Shown piece after piece: positions 10,573 through 19,372 of a stretch of 28,520 nt of DNA. The translations under genes and the position numbers were made by a program. Every line of letters starts with the position of its first letter. The first letter of the stretch is position 1. This DNA is from Hofstenia miamia. Its lineage: Eukaryota; Xenacoelomorpha; Acoela. The stretch covers positions 1,475,692 through 1,504,211 of the forward strand of contig SCFE01000097.1 in NCBI GenBank assembly GCA_004352715.1, in the 5' to 3' direction. The notes beneath the pieces are model-generated. The model saw nothing but the letters and a program-made list of their open reading frames with translations, ran no database searches and was not told where the DNA came from.

Positions 10573-10573
<1 letters not shown>
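10425..10573. other. GC-richer island with repeated ACCGGT motifs
   Basis: The island contains AAACCGGT, GGACCGGTCAAAGCC and GCGGACCGGTAAACACTGG, plus GGTAACC and GGTTACC at its two ends, then runs straight into (TA)n. It may be the end of a mobile element adjoining the Penelope-like copy. I cannot name it. Confidence 0.3.

Positions 10574-10637
<64 letters not shown>
10574..10637. repeat. (TA)n microsatellite
   Basis: About 31 TA units separate the GC-richer island from a ribozyme-like motif on the minus strand. Frames encoding Ile-Tyr repeats here are artefacts. Confidence 0.95.
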
Positions 10638-10640
<3 letters not shown>

Positions 10641-10650
10641 CTCTATGAAA

Positions 10651-10690
10651 ATTATAGACTGGTTTCGATTCTGAAAATCATCACCAGTAA
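10651..10690 (-). ncRNA. Hammerhead-ribozyme-like motif (PLE-associated), degenerate
   Basis: Read on the minus strand: ACTGGTGATGATTTTCAGAA continues TCGAAACCAGTC. It has a CUGAUGA-like box (one substitution, CTGGTGA), a hairpin with GATT/AATC stem and TTCAG loop, GAAA, then GTC as a possible cleavage triplet. Hammerhead motifs are a known feature of Penelope-like retroelements, and the same box order occurs at the 3' ends of both PLE copies here. The substitution in the core makes self-cleavage doubtful. Confidence 0.4.
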
Positions 10691-10766
10691 CAAATATGCG
10701 AGGAAATACATATACAAATGTCAAATTTACATTTTGAAAAAAAAAATATATATATATATATGCCAA

Positions 10767-11725
10767 TGGGGCAACTGCTTATTCCAACATTAACCAACTT
10801 TGCAATGGATCTAATTGAGACCAAATATTAAAGAAATTAACCCTCGAATCTATTGTAGATATGTTGATGATATCTTTGCAGGTTTTGCTTAAAAGAAGCA
10901 TACATAAATTTCCTGAAATTTTTGAATGAGTGTATTGAATTCACAATAGAACATGAAAAAGACAATATGATAAATTTTCTTGATGTTACAATAACTAAGC
11001 ACATGAATGACATTTTGACAAAGTGGTATTAAAAACCGACTTGTACAGGCTTATACATACCATTCTGTTCGAATTGCGATGACGGGTATAAAATTTAGAC
11101 CATTTAGTGCCTAGTAAATCGAATATTTGAATCTTGCTCAAATTACAAAAGCTTAACAAACAGTTTGGATAAAATTACAAAAGATCTCAAAAATAATGGA
11201 TATCCACAAAAACTAATTCGTAAGATTATTGATAGGAAATTTTTATGCAAAACACAATATATTCAAGTTTTACACATAACCAAGATAAAACAAAAGTATA
11301 CTGGAAGTTACCATTTATAAAATCACAAGAACAACTAAAGAAAACAATACGATCATGCACTAAAGAATTGCCAACTGCGAACACTTGTCCATTATTTTAC
11401 GCAAATATGACCATGGAATTATTCCCTAATAAAGATCATATACCCATTTCATTGTCTTCTTGTATCGTTTATTCATGCGACTGTGATGAATGTTCAAGTT
11501 CATACATTGTCGAGACTAGAAGGCAATTAGAAGCTCGGATAAAAGAACATATAAGAGGCATCTTCAGTCCGAAATATATACACATGGATGTGAACCTAAG
11601 CTTAAAAATTTTAACATACTAACAAGACATCGTGAAACTAAAATCGCAGAAGCAATATGCCTTAAATCAATTAACAAAATATTATTAAATAAACAAAGAC
11701 ATCAATTAAATTTAAATATATTTTG
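10767..11725 (+). pseudogene. PLE reverse transcriptase / GIY-YIG polyprotein, broken (copy 1)
   Basis: The 5' part reads MGQLLIPTLTNFAMDLIE, the RT 'MGSPLaPtLANffM' motif, then (frameshifted) IYCRYVDDIFAGF at about 10851-10890, the catalytic YxDD box. Next come IEFTIEHEKDNMINFLDVTI and TKWY-stop-KPTCTGLY. From 11245 one frame runs KVYWKLPFIKSQEQLKKTIR to the endonuclease: IVYSCDCDECSSSYIVETRR and LEARIKEHIRG. The YIG box is YIV (Gly to Val). A further frameshift at about 11580 moves the end (HGCEPKLKNFNIL, RHRETKIAEAICLKS, terminal stop at about 11725) to another frame. In an intact element RT copies the RNA and GIY-YIG nicks the target. Several frameshifts and stops make this copy inactive. 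Confidence 0.85.
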
Positions 11726-11739
11726 AAGATCTGAATTAC

Positions 11740-11812
11740 TAAAAGAAAAAGTTCGGGAACATTTCTCGAATTGCTTGAAAATAACAATAATGTTTGTCGA
11801 AACATGTCGCAA
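11740..11812 (+). ncRNA. Conserved PLE 3' tail with degenerate ribozyme-like motif (copy 1)
   Basis: It contains AAAGTTCGGGAAC (a GTTC/GAAC hairpin) and, at about 11775-11810, TTGAAAATAACAATAATG followed by TTTGTCGAAACATGTCGC. This matches copy 2 in order and sequence, but the stem before GAAA is poorly paired. (TA)n follows within 20 bases. Confidence 0.45.
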
Positions 11813-11825
11813 TAAACTTAAATTT

Positions 11826-11864
11826 ATATATATATATATATATATATAATTATATATATATATA
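11826..11864. repeat. (TA)n microsatellite at PLE copy 1 3' end
   Basis: TA tract with one AATT interruption directly after the PLE tail. Confidence 0.9.
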
Positions 11865-12449
11865 AATGCAGAAAAGTGATTGGCCTTATTCAAGTAAAAA
11901 TTTTCTTTTTAGTGAATGGTAAGCCATTTAGAGCTATTAAATATTTTTATATTGAACAGTTAAATACAGAATGAATTTGTGAGAAGAGTTATCCGACAGA
12001 GCATGCTTTCCGAATTCACATGCCATTTTTAACTGTTTAGATGCTTAATCACCAAGGCTCCCAATAGAAATGCTGCTAACAGCTACAAGCTGTTACAGCA
12101 AACAGCAACCAAGCGCTGTTTGAAATAGCAAATAAAATTGAAGCATATTGGCCTATTATCTGTGTTGTTCACACTCTATCAATGTCTTTTAATTACTTCA
12201 CCAGCGCATCAAATTTTAGACCAATGTTGAAATCATTGACAAAGATAATTGCAGCCCCGACAACATTAATAGAGGGTGCCTCAACCTATCAATTATATTT
12301 TATATGAATGTTCATTTATCATAACTGTTAATTTCTTGTTCTTTATCAACTTCTAGAAAGGATGATCAACTTTTCATTTGGTAGAATTTTGAAAACATTC
12401 GCAAAGCATCGGGTATTATACCATTAGCTCATTTTTAATACTGCTTTTA

Positions 12450-13029
12450 CAGGGTGGCCCACAAAAATCTACCCATTTTTCTATAGCCAAAACCCAATCA
12501 AAAAGTTCATATATTTTAATGTTTTTTTCTACATAGATGCTAGAGACATATACAAATTTTCTCTCCAAATTGCTCTGAAATCTGAAAGATTTAACTGCAC
12601 TTTTTTCAATAATTAATAATGTGCTCAATCCAAGCACCGCGCTGCTGAATGACAGCAGTGACGCGAACATTGAAATTGTCCACAACTCTGTTCAGCATTT
12701 CTCCTGGAATCCGTCTGATTTCTCTCTTAATGTTTTCTTTCAATGCCTCAGTTGTCTGTGGGTTATCCTGGTACACTCTGTCTTTCAGACATCCCCAAAG
12801 AAAGTAGTCAGGGGGATTCCTCTGCGTTAGAATCACTGATTTGGTTGAAAAGTAACTTTCAAGAATTTTTGTCCTTTCGTGCACTGAAAATTGATGAACC
12901 ACATCCATTTTGGTATCAATCTAATTCTACTGGCCTTGTTAACAGCTTACCTGAAAATGAAAAGTAAATATTTATTTTCCTTGATGATATCAACAAAGAA
13001 AAATGGGTAGATTTTTGTGGGCCACCCTG
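12450..13029 (-). mobile_element. Internally deleted mariner/Tc1-superfamily element
   Basis: A perfect 33-bp terminal inverted repeat begins CAGGGTGGCCCACAAAAATC at 12450 and is mirrored at 13029. Both ends are bordered by TA (12448-12449 and 13030-13031), the target duplication of this superfamily. At 580 bp it is too short for a full transposase and carries a fused remnant on the minus strand. Perfect TIRs suggest fairly recent trans-mobilisation. Confidence 0.9.
12606..12908 (-). pseudogene. Mariner-like transposase, N- and C-terminal parts fused by deletion
   Basis: The 100-codon frame begins MDVVHQFSVHERTKILESYF, typical of the N-terminal helix-turn-helix of these transposases ('f...eR.kIve.yf.tkS....qR'). 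It then jumps directly at about residue 31 to PPDYFLWGCLKDRVYQDNPQ and RIPGEMLNRVVDNFNVRVTA, the C-terminal end following the third catalytic acid. The middle, with the first two catalytic Asp residues, is gone, so it cannot catalyse transposition. The frame is uninterrupted, so a short DNA-binding polypeptide could in principle still be made. Confidence 0.8.
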
Positions 13030-13225
13030 TATATATGCTTATATTTGTTTAGTTGTGATATAAGTTTTGTAGATATGTTATCCATTTTAAAATTCGCCTT
13101 GAATTTCCTGGTTAGTATCAGAATTTCCTGGTTAGTATCAAAGCTGTTAACAGGGAAAGGATTGCTGTTTGCTGTTAGCGGCTTCTTTGGCTGTTAACAG
13201 CAAAATGGGAAGCCCTGTTAATGAC

Positions 13226-13815
13226 TCTTTCCAATTTATAAACGTTTTCCGAATTCTAAGAATTGTCTATCATTTATGCGAATGTTAGTAATATATTTAA
13301 ATGTTGTCTTTGTAAGGTTATTAGATAGTACTGTTCAAATTTCGGTTGAGAACAAAATATAATATTGGAGAATTTGAAATCTCCATAGTCTTCAGAGGTT
13401 TCTAAAACTTTTAAAATTTCTTCAAATACTGTTCGAAATTCGTTGGAAATAAATAAAGAAAATCAAAATCTGCTGCGTTACGAATTTGCTTATAGTGTGA
13501 TTCAGTGAGGATTTGTGAGATATCAAAAGACAAATTAACCGAAGTTAGTGTTGCTCTCGGCTTTAGACTAGAAATGAATGCGGTGAGGTAATACCGCTGA
13601 ACACAGTAGTATGAGGCGGTTTGCGTTTTTCGCAATTGCAATAGGACAATTGGCTTATTCTTTGATAATCTCTAAAAACTACGTTTGGATTATTCCAGAC
13701 GAACTGTTGTAAGAGCAGGTGTTCTAGGCTAACTTCTTGAAGATAAAATATATAAATAAATCACGTGAGCCATTGCGTTTTATCTATTAAACTAGTCAAC
13801 AAAATTTTTGCTACT
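13226..13815. other. AT-rich stretch with one unassigned minus-strand frame
   Basis: A minus frame at 13411-13641 (76 codons, with ISSLKPRATLTSVNLSFDIS near its middle) has a fairly protein-like composition but matches no family I know. It lies downstream of the repeat-gene fragment at 13816-14191 on the same strand and might belong to it. Confidence 0.3.
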
Positions 13816-14191
13816 TACAACCTAAAATGTGTCCTAGGGTGAATCCCAAAGCAGCAAACAGGCCACCAATATCGCTATAATAGCAAATATTGTCTTACAC
13901 AGAAAAACAATCTTGAACGAAAATAAGAACTTTTCAATCTTTTTTGCATAAGATTCCATTGCTTTCATCTTGAGGCAAGAAATTCCGATTTTTCCTTGGT
14001 TAATTTAAGTTAAAATCATTTAAGTCACCTTGATCTAATAAATGAGGAATTCCAGTGGGTTGGGAGGAATGAGGTTCTTCATCAAATGCTGAAAAGATGC
14101 TTGGAGAGCTTTGTGATGCTGGTAAAGTATCACATGATTCTTCAGATGAACTTTCACTACACTCACCAAAGTTGGGCTCTGGGTTGACCAT
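13816..14191 (-). pseudogene. Fragment of a repeated invertebrate gene of unknown function ('PHL..q.dLNDl' family)
   Basis: The minus frame from 14191 starts MVNPEPNFGECSESSSEESC (Ser/acidic), then SIFSAFDEEPHSSQPTG and IPHLLDQGDLNDFNL. After a one-base shift at about 14000 it continues LTKEKSEFLASR-stop-KQWNLMQKRLKSSYFRSR, and in a third frame YSDIGGLFAALGFTLGHILG (about 13820-13885). From memory, this order matches an uncharacterised, often multicopy protein family of arthropods and other animals with the pattern 'hL.tq.eLNDLvRDLnLsK..aELLgSRLkeWNLL...'. Its function is unknown to me. Two frameshifts and one stop show decay. Confidence 0.55.
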
Positions 14192-14690
14192 TTATAAAAC
14201 TTGGGTTTAAAAAAATTGTGATTAATCACAAAAATTGCAGAAAAAAATTGATTGACTTTTATTCCAATATTTGCACAATCAACGCTAACAAGACACAAAA
14301 ATACTTTGGTTTCCTTAAGAGTAAGTATTTGACTTGCAAAAAGATTTACATTGTTAGAATTCCAATTTCCACATTTAGTATTTATTTCATCAGCTTATTG
14401 ATAACCATTAATGGAAGTTCCTCTTATATTTGGAATCTTTCTATTCAGATTAAAGATCACCAAGCACAACACCAGTGCGCTCCAAACAACTATCCTGACA
14501 AATCTCATGGTTAAATATGTTTTCAAGACATCTGTGAATATAATTTAAATACAAAAAACAAACAATACCATCATTTTAGGAAACGACACGTGTACTTGAA
14601 GATAAAAAGATAAAAATAATTTCCTCTATAAAAAATAAGTTGACCAATGCAATCACGTTGGCCAAAACGCTTTAAATTTTCCCAATGAAA
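14192..14690. other. AT-rich stretch without supported gene
   Basis: A plus frame at 14218-14514 has no recognisable domain. Nothing else was seen. Confidence 0.35.
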
Positions 14691-14820
14691 TCAGAATAAG
14701 ATGCCGTTCGTGATGATGTTGGTGATTTTTGTTTTAAAATGTCCACTAAGGTGTTCTTTTATTTCTCCAAAATGTCGCATTGCTTAATCAATGTACAATT
14801 TATTACAATTACATTTATAT
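14691..14820 (-). pseudogene. GIY-YIG endonuclease remnant (third PLE-like copy)
   Basis: On the minus strand the translation reads QYKCNCNKLYID-stop-AMRHF, then GEIKEHLSGHFKTKITNI. This aligns with the PLE/GIY-YIG pattern 'iY.i.C..CnklYIGeT.r.f..RikEHlsg'. The Gly of YIG is Asp and the next codon is a stop. It differs clearly from copies 1 and 2, so it is an older or distinct lineage. Only about 40 residues are recognisable. Confidence 0.5.
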
Positions 14821-15202
14821 TGATAGAGAAATTGATGAAGCAAGTTCTTTTAGCATTCGATCTATATTCTAAAATATATATTTTGCTCTTGAATGATTAA
14901 AATATTCAACATTTTTAAGTTTCTTGTTAATGACCTTCAATTTATTCTACAATGAAGTTAAATTTCATTAAATTGTAAGCTCACTTATTTCATAAATTTT
15001 GACGGATGTAGTAGTCAATTTGAAACAACGTCCTTTGTTAATTAATGAGGATATTCATTTTAGAAATTACCTCAAAAATTTGATTAAATGCAGGTGTTGT
15101 CCGTTTATAACTAGATGCGAATATAATATTCTTTCGCAAATTTCCTTAATGGGCTTAACTTTGCATTTCTTGTAGCGATATAAATCAAAACCATTTAAAA
15201 CC
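14821..15202. other. AT-rich stretch upstream of the third PLE remnant
   Basis: It may contain further eroded PLE sequence on the minus strand, but no motif could be followed. Confidence 0.3.
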
Positions 15203-15224
15203 ATATATATATATATATATATAT
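15203..15224. repeat. (TA)n at left edge of gap
   Basis: TA repeat ending at the 1000-N gap. Confidence 0.9.
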
Positions 15225-16224
15225 NNNNNNNNNNNNNNNNNNNNNNNNNNNNNNNNNNNNNNNNNNNNNNNNNNNNNNNNNNNNNNNNNNNNNNNNNNNN
15301 NNNNNNNNNNNNNNNNNNNNNNNNNNNNNNNNNNNNNNNNNNNNNNNNNNNNNNNNNNNNNNNNNNNNNNNNNNNNNNNNNNNNNNNNNNNNNNNNNNNN
15401 NNNNNNNNNNNNNNNNNNNNNNNNNNNNNNNNNNNNNNNNNNNNNNNNNNNNNNNNNNNNNNNNNNNNNNNNNNNNNNNNNNNNNNNNNNNNNNNNNNNN
15501 NNNNNNNNNNNNNNNNNNNNNNNNNNNNNNNNNNNNNNNNNNNNNNNNNNNNNNNNNNNNNNNNNNNNNNNNNNNNNNNNNNNNNNNNNNNNNNNNNNNN
15601 NNNNNNNNNNNNNNNNNNNNNNNNNNNNNNNNNNNNNNNNNNNNNNNNNNNNNNNNNNNNNNNNNNNNNNNNNNNNNNNNNNNNNNNNNNNNNNNNNNNN
15701 NNNNNNNNNNNNNNNNNNNNNNNNNNNNNNNNNNNNNNNNNNNNNNNNNNNNNNNNNNNNNNNNNNNNNNNNNNNNNNNNNNNNNNNNNNNNNNNNNNNN
15801 NNNNNNNNNNNNNNNNNNNNNNNNNNNNNNNNNNNNNNNNNNNNNNNNNNNNNNNNNNNNNNNNNNNNNNNNNNNNNNNNNNNNNNNNNNNNNNNNNNNN
15901 NNNNNNNNNNNNNNNNNNNNNNNNNNNNNNNNNNNNNNNNNNNNNNNNNNNNNNNNNNNNNNNNNNNNNNNNNNNNNNNNNNNNNNNNNNNNNNNNNNNN
16001 NNNNNNNNNNNNNNNNNNNNNNNNNNNNNNNNNNNNNNNNNNNNNNNNNNNNNNNNNNNNNNNNNNNNNNNNNNNNNNNNNNNNNNNNNNNNNNNNNNNN
16101 NNNNNNNNNNNNNNNNNNNNNNNNNNNNNNNNNNNNNNNNNNNNNNNNNNNNNNNNNNNNNNNNNNNNNNNNNNNNNNNNNNNNNNNNNNNNNNNNNNNN
16201 NNNNNNNNNNNNNNNNNNNNNNNN
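15225..16224. other. 1000-N gap
   Basis: The round length suggests a scaffolding gap of nominal size. By comparison with copy 1, the hidden part should include the RT YVDD region of PLE copy 2. Confidence 0.95.
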
Positions 16225-16230
16225 CCTCTT

Positions 16231-17059
16231 ATATGCAGGGTTTCATTCAAAAGAAGATTCTATAAAGTTTTTATTCACAATAGAACATGAAAAAGACAAT
16301 AAAATAAACTTTCTTGATATCAGAGTAACTAAGCATATAAATGACATTTCAACCAAATGGTACCAAAAGCCAACTTGTACAGGTTTATACACTATTCTCA
16401 TCAAATTGTGATGAACGTCATAAAATCAATACCATTTCATGCTTAATCAATAGAATATTTGAATCATCCTCTAATTATGAAAGTTTAACAGAAAGTTTGG
16501 ATAAAATAACAAAGGATCTTAAAAAAACCGTTTTCTGCTGGTTTTAATTCGTAAGATCATTGATAGAAAATTTTCATCCAAGAAACAACCATTAAATGCT
16601 ACAAATAACCAAGAAAAAACAAATATATACTGGAAGTTACCATTCATAAGAACACGAGAAGAACAACTGAAGACAACAATAAGAACATATAACAAAGAAT
16701 TACAAGTTTCGAAAATTTGTCCAGTATTTTATGCAAAGAAAACCATGCAGATGTTCCTTAATAAAGATCATATACCAATTTCCCTGTCTTCTAATATCGT
16801 TTATTCATACGACTGTGATGTATGTTCAGTTTTATACATTGGCGAGACTAGAAGACATTTAGAAAATCGGGCAAAAGAACATATAAGAGGGCATCTACAA
16901 TCAGAAATATATATTCATGGATGTGCACCTAAGCTAAAAAATTTTAACATACTAGTAAAGCATCGTGAAACTAAGATAGCAGAAGCCATATGTATTAAAT
17001 CAACCAAGAAAACGTTAATAAATAAACAAAGACATCAATCAAATTTAAACATTTATTAA
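16231..17059 (+). pseudogene. PLE RT C-terminus plus GIY-YIG endonuclease (copy 2)
   Basis: Segment 1, to about 16395, reads TIEHEKDNKINFLDIRVTKH and TKWYQKPTCTGLY. After a small deletion or frameshift, segment 2 (16341-16547 frame) gives KINTISCLINRIFESSSNYE. A second shift at about 16530, near an A7 run, leads to an uninterrupted frame from about 16547 to 17059: LIRKIIDRKFSSKK, NIYWKLPFIRTREEQLKTTI, NIVYSYDCDVCSVLYIGETR, HLENRAKEHIRGHLQ, KHRETKIAEAICIKSTKK, stop. The endonuclease keeps the VY...YIG pair, the following Arg residues and the Glu-His of REH-like context. The CDCDVC cysteines precede YIG as in Penelope EN domains. Two frameshifts disable the full protein, though the endonuclease part alone is open. 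Confidence 0.85.
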
Positions 17060-17079
17060 AGATCAAAAACATTTAAAGA

Positions 17080-17152
17080 AAAAGTTCGGGAACATTGCTA
17101 CAAATGCTTGAAGATGACAACAACGTTGTCGAAACATGTCGCGATAAAAGCA
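17080..17152 (+). ncRNA. PLE 3' tail with hammerhead-like motif (copy 2)
   Basis: After GTTCGGGAAC (a small hairpin) comes TTGAAGATGACAACAACG followed by TTGTCGAAACATGTCGCG. GACAAC (17116-17121) and GTTGTC (17125-17130) form a perfect 6-bp stem with a 3-nt loop, directly followed by GAAA and then GTC (17138-17140). The order of GAUGA, stem, GAAA and GUC resembles the hammerhead core known from PLEs. The first box is TTGAAGA rather than CUGAUGA, so catalysis is uncertain. Confidence 0.5.
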
Positions 17153-17190
17153 ATAAAAGTTTTCATAAATAAATAAATATATATATATTA

Positions 17191-17620
17191 GTTCAAATGA
17201 TTTAAAGCAGTTGCTTAATTTCATGAAACTATGCTAAAATATGACTTTTATGACTTTTCAGCCACAAATATTACCGTATATTTCAAAAACAAAAATATAA
17301 CTTTTTATGACGTAATAACATCTTATTTAACTGCACCAAAGGTCTGACAACATCTAGTTTAAAGCAGACTGCAAAAAAAACAACAGAAAAAATATGACTT
17401 TTATTACTTTTAGTCTTTTAGGTGCCTTAATTATTAATGAAGAATAACCTCATTTATTTCTCAATTAACATCGACTTCTTGCGAATGAAAATAAATACAT
17501 ATTAAATAGACTACGTCCTGATATGTCAGAAACACTTGTTTTGGTGCATGACAACTTCCATATCACGGAAAAATATAGCTTTTCCTCGGAAATTCCATTC
17601 TTAATTCAAATTTAATCTCA
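17191..17620. other. AT-rich stretch without gene
   Basis: The repeated words TAAAATATGACTTT (also at about 9398) and ATATGACTTTTATTACTTTT may reflect an unrecognised old repeat. No gene was seen. Confidence 0.3.
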
Positions 17621-17627
17621 GAACATG

Positions 17628-17712
17628 TTATCCGGTAAGCAATTTAAATTTTACCGGATATTCGAATCCGGTTGTGAAATTTCGGATTTTACCGGATACC
17701 GGCACATCCATA
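17628..17712 (-). mobile_element. Solo hAT-like terminal segment
   Basis: On the minus strand the sequence begins GGATGTGCCGGTATCCGGTA and repeats ATCCGGTAAAAT, AATCCG and CCGGATAA in both orientations. Dense subterminal ATCCGGTA words behind a GGATGTGCCGG end are characteristic of many hAT element termini. No partner end or target duplication was found, so only a fragment is claimed. Confidence 0.45.
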
Positions 17713-17715
17713 ACA

Positions 17716-19370
17716 ATTAAATTATTTAATGATTATGGATGGAAAGCAAAGGAGTTGAATGCGTTTTTTGAAATATTTTATAAGTAAATATAAAATGAAC
17801 AATAAATGTAGCTATTTCATGGTGTGCTTTTGTAAGAATTGTAGACTTTGCTTGTAAATTTTTAATAGGTGCAGGTCTTGTACTTATTGTGTAATCCCTT
17901 GTTTCTAAATATTTATGTTAAAAATTTAGAATTTTGTAGATTAGAGCGGTTTGTAGACATATTAACTAAATCAAATTACCAAATCGCTAAATATTAGTGC
18001 ATAAATGCTTTCAAAAATTGACACGTCCTTTATAAAATTTTAGCATTACAATACGTTACTAACAAGCTTTCTCCCAAATTCAAAAGAAATAAAGCCCATC
18101 AGTAAAAATGCTTAAAATATATCAAAAACTTTAGTACTCTTGTCCAGTACTTTACCATGGAATGAGACTACTAGTAGTGCTTCTCCTAAATCAATATTCA
18201 ATTTTATCCTGAAATAAAACAAATGCTTTAGTATTCCAGCATGCGCTGCAAATTGTGCTTTTCATTACAGTAGAATTCATTTTTATGACGTATGAACCAA
18301 TTCACCAATTACATATTCTGTATTTGCAGATTACTATATAGAAACCCAAAGCGACTTGAATTTATAATAGCAACCAAAGAATAAATATGCATTGCATACT
18401 GTCAAAGCAATGAGCAGTAGACGCATTGCTTTCCTCACAAAAATTAGCAAATACGGTACACACACTGTATACTATAATTAATACTTAATTACACATTTTT
18501 CCTTTGTTTAAATCCCATGCTAATTCAAGTGTGTTTTCCCACAGTGATTGATTATAATACATAGTCATTTATAGCGAATTTTATCTTAATATGCCGCACT
18601 TTTAAAAATTAAAAATGAGCTGTGTTTGAGATGTCTGTTTTCAAGCAATAAACATTGAACTATGCAATTGAATTAAGAGAACATATTAATGTTTGTTGTA
18701 ATAGATTGTCTTCAAGATGAACTTATTTCATATATTTTCATTTTGAATCTAAAGTTTTAGTAGTATGTTTGTTATATATATAATTGAAGCAGCACCTACG
18801 TGTAGTGTAAAAAGTATATATGAGTCACACTTTTCCTGTTTTCAGTTAGGGTCCTTTGGTTAATTGTCACAATTTTCGTTTTGATCAATGTGAAAATTTT
18901 ATATTTTTGGTTAACTAGATGGTTCTTAGAAGGTTATAGCTCAAACTGATTTATTTGATTAGCAAATTTTTATTTGATTTAAAAAGGAGGCCATTTTTTA
19001 GACTAGCTCAGTTTATTTGATTTGCAAAATATATTGTCATTGTATACTAGATTTACACTTACTTTCAATTTTATGCCATTTTCCTCAAAAGCAGTGAATT
19101 TGACTAAGGGATTTTTCTTCTAGATGCTTCAATTTGAAACAATGTTTAAATATTTATTCTATGCTATGTCATAATTTTGCATGCCTTTATTCAAATGCTT
19201 GCGCTACCACTGTATTTTTAGGGGCTGCTGTCGTACAATGATTGACTTGCAAAAGTATAATTTTTTATGGTTTATTTTTGTGCTTAGAAATTGGTTTACT
19301 ATAGTAAACATTTTCTAATTAAATTTATAAGTGTTAATCCTTTCTGTAAGATAATTTTGTTTCGATTGTC
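17716..19370. other. Long AT-rich stretch, nothing recognised
   Basis: No open frame above background, no domain, no inverted-repeat boundary. A short (TA)n lies at about 18774. Confidence 0.4.
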
Positions 19371-19372
19371 TA

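Larger units (their letters stand above)
10764..11825 (+). mobile_element. Penelope-like element, copy 1 (partial)
   Basis: The element is bordered by (TA)n on both sides. It holds the last part of a reverse transcriptase, a linker, a GIY-YIG endonuclease and a 3' tail with GTTCGGGAAC and a ribozyme-like motif. The N-terminal half of RT is missing, as is common for 5'-truncated PLE copies. Copy 2 at 16225-17175 is collinear and clearly related, sharing segments such as FTIEHEKDN and KEHIRG. Confidence 0.85.
12053..13217. mobile_element. hAT-like MITE interrupted by a mariner-like insertion
   Basis: The left end CAAGGCTCCCAATAG and the right end (reverse complement CAGGGCTTCCCATTTT) start related inverted repeats that continue for about 55 bases, rich in GCTGTTAACAGC and GCAAACAGCAA. 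Flanking octamers TTAATCAC (12045-12052) and TTAATGAC (13218-13225) match at seven of eight positions, the expected hAT target duplication. Removing the 580-bp insert at 12450-13029 leaves about 585 bp without a transposase frame. Near its right end is an exact 20-bp tandem duplication (GAATTTCCTGGTTAGTATCA, 13107-13146). Confidence 0.7.
16225..17175 (+). mobile_element. Penelope-like element, copy 2 (5' part in gap)
   Basis: It starts at the gap edge just after the expected YVDD box (AGFHSKEDSIKFLFTIEHEK) and runs through the RT end, the linker, an intact-looking GIY-YIG domain and the 3' tail, ending in (TA)n at about 17176. It is better preserved than copy 1. Confidence 0.85.

Noticed and set aside
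14035-14298. Minus frame overlapping the 'LNDF' fragment
   Set aside because: Out-of-frame shadow of the family fragment; no motif.
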